64,000 nucleotides of DNA from an uncultured Clostridia bacterium (GTDB lineage: Bacteria > Bacillota > Clostridia > UBA1381 > UBA9506), in the NCBI GenBank assembly GCA_934438075.1, contig CAKSBF010000003.1, positions 62,001-126,000 on the forward strand, given 5' to 3'. Below the pieces are notes generated by a model. The model worked only from the letters and a program-made list of their open reading frames with translations. It had not been told where the DNA came from and did no database searches. Below, piece after piece: positions 60,128-64,000 of this stretch. Every line of letters begins with the position of its first letter. The first letter of the stretch is position 1. A program made the position numbers and the translations under genes.

Positions 60128-61030
60128 CTATAGTGCTGACTGTGTATCGTTCGGGTCACCGTTGATTGCCATGTCATACTCTTCCGACCAATCCAAATCA
60201 CGGTAGTTTTCTCCGCGCGAATCATTTTTGATAAAATCCATTAATAAATCAAGCATTTCCTCCGTCCATGTATTACGGTCAATCTGTGACGGCGTAAATT
60301 TATTTTGTGTAATCATCTCAAAACCGAAAATATCCTTCACCTGTGTTTTCGCTGCACCTCCGACCACCGTTTCCACCAAATGCGATGGAATGAACAGTAC
60401 TCCGCCTCCCGAACCGAATACTACGTCGCCCGGCAGACAAACAGCGTTTCCAATACGCGTTGCCGTGTTATACCCCGTGATAATAAATTCACGAATCGGC
60501 GTCGGATCAATACCGCGAAAATATACTTGCACGCCCTCCACCTTTTTCATCTGCTCTACATCACGCACACCGCCCCAGATAACTGCACCGCCTGTTTTGG
60601 TTTTGTTTTTCACGGCCGTAGTAAGGTTTCCCCCCAGAAAGGTTCCTTTATAAATTTTATCATACATATCCACTACCAACGCATCGCCCTCTGTCAAATT
60701 TTCCACAACCCATTGATTGTAGGTCCCCGCACGCTTTTCCTGCTCTCCGATTTTTTTTACCACCTCATCCAGATCAGGGCGGTAAGGGCAATATGTTGCA
60801 GTTACTGCACGTCCGACCAGTTTTCTTCCATCATCATGCAAGGTTTGCAGTCTTCCTTCAAATTGGCTTTCATAACCGCGCACAAAAATTGGTTTCCACA
60901 CTTCCTCCAGCGTCAAATTATAAAGAGCCTTTAGATATTTATCTGCAACTTTTGGTCGGCCATCGGGCAAACGCTCACCCTTCCATTGCGGCGTCAGCGC
61001 AATGACCTCATCTCTTTCATTAAAATGCAT
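60128..61030 (-). CDS. RraA-family protein, possible class II aldolase
   Basis: 300-residue protein of the RraA/HMG-aldolase fold. The family core runs from about 75 to 235: GDALVVDMYDK (about 113), GGNLTTAVKNK (about 128), AVIWGGVRDVEQMKK (about 142), holding the Arg-Asp pair that binds metal and pyruvate in the aldolases. Later comes GNAVCLPGDVVFGSGGGVLF (about 194). N- and C-terminal extensions make it longer than RraA (about 160-230). ATG at 61030 has GAGG seven bases upstream; 61036 is an alternative. It follows uxuA by 15 bp, so it may cleave or convert a product of the uronate pathway. True RraA, an RNase E inhibitor, is unlikely here. Confidence 0.85.
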   Translation of the reverse strand: MHFNERDEVIALTPQWKGERLPDGRPKVADKYLKALYNLTLEEVWKPIFVRGYESQFEGRLQTLHDDGRKLVGRAVTATYCPYRPDLDEVVKKIGEQEKRAGTYNQWVVENLTEGDALVVDMYDKIYKGTFLGGNLTTAVKNKTKTGGAVIWGGVRDVEQMKKVEGVQVYFRGIDPTPIREFIITGYNTATRIGNAVCLPGDVVFGSGGGVLFIPSHLVETVVGGAAKTQVKDIFGFEMITQNKFTPSQIDRNTWTEEMLDLLMDFIKNDSRGENYRDLDWSEEYDMAINGDPNDTQSAL

Positions 61031-61045
61031 ATTCATTCCTCTTTC

Positions 61046-62002
61046 TTATTTTAAATCAATGGACGCTCCATCGGCAATACCGCGTATATATCCGATGGCA
61101 AACAAATTTCCAAGTGTCGTATAGCCCGTATTTTCCTTTCCTTCCCCGGCCATAGTAGGTGTGTGATCCGGTCTCACCAAACAACTCGGTGCATATTTTT
61201 CCGCCATACGCATTAGTTTTGCCATATCTGTCGGGCCGTTATCGTGAAATGTCTCCCGAAAACAATTTGCGCTGCCATCTGCATCACGAAAATGGAGAAA
61301 AAATATTTTCTCACCAAACTCCTTCATCAGTGCAAAAACATCCTCTCCCATCATACGAAAGGTTGCCTGGCAAAATGTTATGCCGTGCGATGGGCTTTCG
61401 GTCAGACCCATCGCCCTCCGATACGACTCTGCATCGGTAAAAATCCGTGAATATCCCATCAGTTCCGGAATCGGCGGATCGTCAGGATGAAGCCCCATTT
61501 TCACACCGCTTTCCTCTGCTATCGGTATAACTGCATTAATAAAATAACGATAGTTTTCCCACATTTCTTCCTGCGAAATCCGGAGCTGCCTTTTTTCCGC
61601 ATGGTAAATATCAAACCCGCTTGTCACCGCACCGCCACGTTCAGAAAGGTTTGTATCGGTGCGATACCAACCCACACCACCCATAAAATTATAGCAAATA
61701 AGTGAAATTCCCAATTTGCCCATATTCCGCAGCATTGCACAATATTTTTCAATATCCTCGTCTCTGCCCGGTAAACCAAGTTTAATGCGGCTCATGTCAA
61801 ATTCGTCACCCTCCAGCGCATACAACTCAAAGCCGGCCTTGTAAAAATTGTCTCTCACCGTCTTTAGCGCCGCAAAGTCCGAGGGATCAGGCAAACCGCA
61901 TAATTCCGGAGCAGCCTTAGTCACAGCGAAACGTACACCAAGCTGCGCTGCCAAATCCCATTGTATATCATGTCTTGCCGGAAGCATCATACCTAATTTC
62001 AT
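61046..62002 (-). CDS. uxuA: Mannonate dehydratase
   Basis: 318-residue TIM-barrel enzyme that dehydrates D-mannonate to 2-keto-3-deoxygluconate. Visible motifs: LICYNFMGGVGWYRTDTN (about 99-116), GVKMGLHPDDPPIPELMG (about 163-180), ITFCQATFRMMG (about 210), FLHFRDADG (about 234) and CLVRPDHTPTM (about 271), near the usual order of metal and substrate residues. It is shorter than E. coli UxuA (about 394). RBS AAGGAGG. It lies 11 bp after the SDR and before the RraA-family gene. Confidence 0.9.
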   Translation of the reverse strand: MKLGMMLPARHDIQWDLAAQLGVRFAVTKAAPELCGLPDPSDFAALKTVRDNFYKAGFELYALEGDEFDMSRIKLGLPGRDEDIEKYCAMLRNMGKLGISLICYNFMGGVGWYRTDTNLSERGGAVTSGFDIYHAEKRQLRISQEEMWENYRYFINAVIPIAEESGVKMGLHPDDPPIPELMGYSRIFTDAESYRRAMGLTESPSHGITFCQATFRMMGEDVFALMKEFGEKIFFLHFRDADGSANCFRETFHDNGPTDMAKLMRMAEKYAPSCLVRPDHTPTMAGEGKENTGYTTLGNLFAIGYIRGIADGASIDLK

Positions 62003-62013
62003 CTTTTTCCTCC

Positions 62014-62865
62014 TTAAACACCGCTGCGCGTCAAAAATCCACCATCAACCGGAACTGTAATCCCCGTAACAAATGCGGAAGCTCGTTCGTCCAACAGCCA
62101 ACGTACACACCCGAGCAAATCCTTCGCCTGACCGAAGCGTTCCATCGGGGTATGGTCTATCACCTTTTGCCCTCTCGGCGACAAACCTGTTTCCGGTGTT
62201 CCCAAAAATTTAATACTCCGCTCATTGGCAAAAAATCCCGGTGCAATTGCGTTTACACGGATTCCTGCAGGAGCAAGATATGCCGCCAGCCATTTTGTCA
62301 TACTGACCACTGCGCCCTTGCTCATTGCATACGCAGGAACTTTAGTCAGCGGACAATAACTATTCATGGATGCAAAATTAATTATCGAACCGCTTCCATT
62401 TTTCGCCATCTGTTTTCCAAAAGCACGCGTAGGTATTACACTTCCCAGTGTATTAATTTTGAGAACACTTTCAAATGCCTCCATATCTAGATTGAAAAAT
62501 CCTTTAAATTCATCAGGCATAGCATTTTCTGTTTCGCGCGAAGTATACGCCTCTGCCGTTGTCATAACAGCACTATTATTTCCGCCTGCACCGTTAATTA
62601 AGAAATCACAGAAGCCCCACTCATTTTTTGTCTCCTCGGCCAACTTTTCAATGTTTTTCTCATCCGTCACGTTGCACACCGCCGTTTTACACAAACCTCC
62701 GTCTGCCGCAATCCGTTCTGCCACCGCCTTTAATTTTCCCTCCGTTCTGCCAACAAGCAAAACCTTGGCACCACACGCTGCCAAATCCATTGCTATTTCA
62801 GAGCAAAGTGTTCCCCCTGCGCCCGTCACGACCGCAATTTTATTTTGAAAATAGGTATCTGACAT
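62014..62865 (-). CDS. uxuB: D-mannonate oxidoreductase (SDR type)
   Basis: 283-residue short-chain dehydrogenase. TGAGGTLCSEIA (about 15-26), NGAGGNNSAV (about 93), NFASMNSY (about 158) and YAMSKGAVV (about 173) follow the SDR order. The longer phrase around SYCPLTKVPAY fits fructuronate/mannonate reductases of Firmicutes, which reduce fructuronate to mannonate, unlike the polyol-type E. coli UxuB. Starts at 62865 with AAGGAG; it overlaps the uxaC stop by one base (TAATG). Assignment rests partly on its position between uxaC and uxuA. Confidence 0.85.
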   Translation of the reverse strand: MSDTYFQNKIAVVTGAGGTLCSEIAMDLAACGAKVLLVGRTEGKLKAVAERIAADGGLCKTAVCNVTDEKNIEKLAEETKNEWGFCDFLINGAGGNNSAVMTTAEAYTSRETENAMPDEFKGFFNLDMEAFESVLKINTLGSVIPTRAFGKQMAKNGSGSIINFASMNSYCPLTKVPAYAMSKGAVVSMTKWLAAYLAPAGIRVNAIAPGFFANERSIKFLGTPETGLSPRGQKVIDHTPMERFGQAKDLLGCVRWLLDERASAFVTGITVPVDGGFLTRSGV

Positions 62866-64000
62866 TATTTTTCTCCTTCGCTCAATATATTTTTTAAATT
62901 TTGATAACACACTTTTCTTACCAATTCAGCCAAAGCTTCATAATCATTCGGAAAAATTTCCTGCTGCACTTTTTCTGCAATCCAGCCGCACAAAACTCTA
63001 CGAAAATACTCATGTCTTGAAAATGATAAAAGGCTTCGTGAATCGGTGGTCATACCCATAAATACCGAAAGCACCCCGTATTCGCTGATTGTATCCAAAA
63101 CTCCGCGGATGCCCCCGATATGGTCACACCACCACCACGCAGCGCCCTGCTGCACCTTTCCTGCAATGCCGTCCTCGGAAAATGACCCGCTCAGCACAGA
63201 CAGCTGTGCATTATCGGAAGGGTTCAGTGTAAAAAGCATAGTCCGAGGCAAACTGCCGCTTTGCTCCAAATCGTCCAAAAAGTTCACCACTTCAGGTACT
63301 GCGCATCTCCCGATTCCTGCAAAGCCGCCGGCCGGCCCCGCAATTTCGCGCAGTCTGCTGCTCGTGCTGCGCAGCGCACCAATGTGCAACTGCATGACCC
63401 AACCGCGTTCAGCATATTCCTTTCCCAGCATTCTCAGCACATGCGATGACAAGCAAAGATTTTCTTCCAAATCGAGTGTGCCTCCGGACAAAAGTTTTGA
63501 AAATCTTCTCCCATTTTTTCCATCATCTCTTCGATAGCAAAAACCGTCATCTAACGCATGATCGGAAAAGCGACAACCGGAGCGGTGAAACTTTTCCAAG
63601 CATTTCGAAAAAGCCACTGCCAAATCTTCCAGCGAGGCTATTGTAACATCTGCACTTAACTCCAACTCTGCAATCAATTTTTGAGTAAGCGGCAAAATAC
63701 CGTCACCGCGCAGCGAAGGCGCAAGTCTTTCATTGCAGCAAAACTCCTCTGTCGATTCTGTAAGCATCCGGCACGGTGCAGCATACTCCACTCGGAATTG
63801 ATCCAAATAGTCTTGCGCAAACCATCCCTTCTGCCCGAGACATGCATTTGCTCTCTCCCAAATTTCATGTGCATTTTTACTATTGATTGCAAGCTCAATT
63901 CCAAAAACACGGCTAAGCTCCAGCTGCGACCAATGTTGCAGCGGATTCCCCGTTAAATGCGGAAAGATGCGGCACCATTCCTCAAACTTCTCATAATCGG
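62865..64000 (-). CDS. uxaC: Uronate isomerase (N-terminus missing)
   Basis: The frame is open from the stop at 62865 to the window edge, giving about 378 residues of a protein usually near 465. It converts glucuronate to fructuronate, or galacturonate to tagaturonate. LTGNPLQHWSQLELSRVFG (just inside the window edge), SDHALDD (about residue 143) and VFMGMTTDSRSLLSFSRHEYFRR (near the end) are typical; the last is quoted here in parts: TTDSRSLLSFSRHEYF. The metal-binding N-terminal HxH lies outside the window. It is coupled by one base to the oxidoreductase that takes the next step. Confidence 0.93.
   Translation of the reverse strand, partial: DYEKFEEWCRIFPHLTGNPLQHWSQLELSRVFGIELAINSKNAHEIWERANACLGQKGWFAQDYLDQFRVEYAAPCRMLTESTEEFCCNERLAPSLRGDGILPLTQKLIAELELSADVTIASLEDLAVAFSKCLEKFHRSGCRFSDHALDDGFCYRRDDGKNGRRFSKLLSGGTLDLEENLCLSSHVLRMLGKEYAERGWVMQLHIGALRSTSSRLREIAGPAGGFAGIGRCAVPEVVNFLDDLEQSGSLPRTMLFTLNPSDNAQLSVLSGSFSEDGIAGKVQQGAAWWWCDHIGGIRGVLDTISEYGVLSVFMGMTTDSRSLLSFSRHEYFRRVLCGWIAEKVQQEIFPNDYEALAELVRKVCYQNLKNILSEGEK

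Noticed and set aside
1..64000. CRISPR array, IS element, prophage or tRNA gene
   Set aside because: Nothing with regular spaced repeats, transposase or phage motifs, or a convincing tRNA pattern was seen by eye; a covariance search could still find a tRNA I missed.

Overview
This window looks like chromosome from a low-GC, strictly anaerobic, Gram-positive member of the Clostridia, probably a gut bacterium. Pointers are strong purine-rich ribosome binding sites, frequent TTG/GTG starts, S-layer-homology (SLH) proteins, a ribosomal protein L27 with a cleavable N-terminus plus its Prp protease, [FeFe] hydrogenases, a flavodiiron protein, and a uronate-catabolism cluster. The species cannot be named from sequence alone. 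No tRNA, rRNA, CRISPR array, prophage or insertion sequence was seen.

Layout. 1-1288: end of a NitT/TauT-type ABC importer operon. 1419-4623: GldA/GldF/GldG-like ABC exporter. 4763-13156: aspS, hisS, smc, a radical SAM protein and rnc. 13295-18708: a complete type II fatty-acid operon (plsX-fabH-fabD-fabG-acpP-fabF) behind an operator-like promoter. 18808-25646: uvrC, a lipoprotein, a membrane protein, a J-domain protein, a DUF5685-like protein, an SDR and pncB, all on the minus strand. 25865-30135 (plus strand): HAD phosphatase, tRNA-dihydrouridine synthase, a two-component system and a GNAT protein.

30226-39379 (minus) is a redox region. It holds a group B [FeFe] hydrogenase, a SpoIIE-type phosphatase, a sensory hydrogenase with a PAS domain, a thioredoxin-like [2Fe-2S] protein and a kinase-fold phosphotransferase. 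A phosphodiesterase, a LysR regulator and a flavodiiron protein follow. 39522-45761: two very large secreted SLH proteins. 45955-50339: glmM-glmS-small Cys protein-rapZ, an amino-sugar cluster without a recognisable glmS ribozyme. 50691-55388: mnmA, an unknown one-TM protein, an ECF transporter S component, a methyltransferase, rsgA and a TetR regulator. The TetR gene has a consensus promoter, twin operators and an apparent +1 frameshift at its start codon. 55520-58038: anti-sigma factor, ECF sigma factor and a phosphohydrolase. 58153-59096: rplU-prp-rpmA. 59269-64000: SGNH hydrolase, RraA-family protein, uxuA, an SDR mannonate oxidoreductase and uxaC (cut by the window edge), a route from glucuronate to 2-keto-3-deoxygluconate.

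The most interesting loci are the putative H2-sensing kinase/phosphatase/hydrogenase module (31004-36348), the TetR-rsgA-methyltransferase operon with its odd start (53022-55446), the RapZ-containing glm cluster (45955-50523), and the RraA-family enzyme in the uronate operon. Start codons were moved from the longest frame where a clear ribosome binding site supports a downstream start; each case is stated. Family names come from motif recognition, not database searches.
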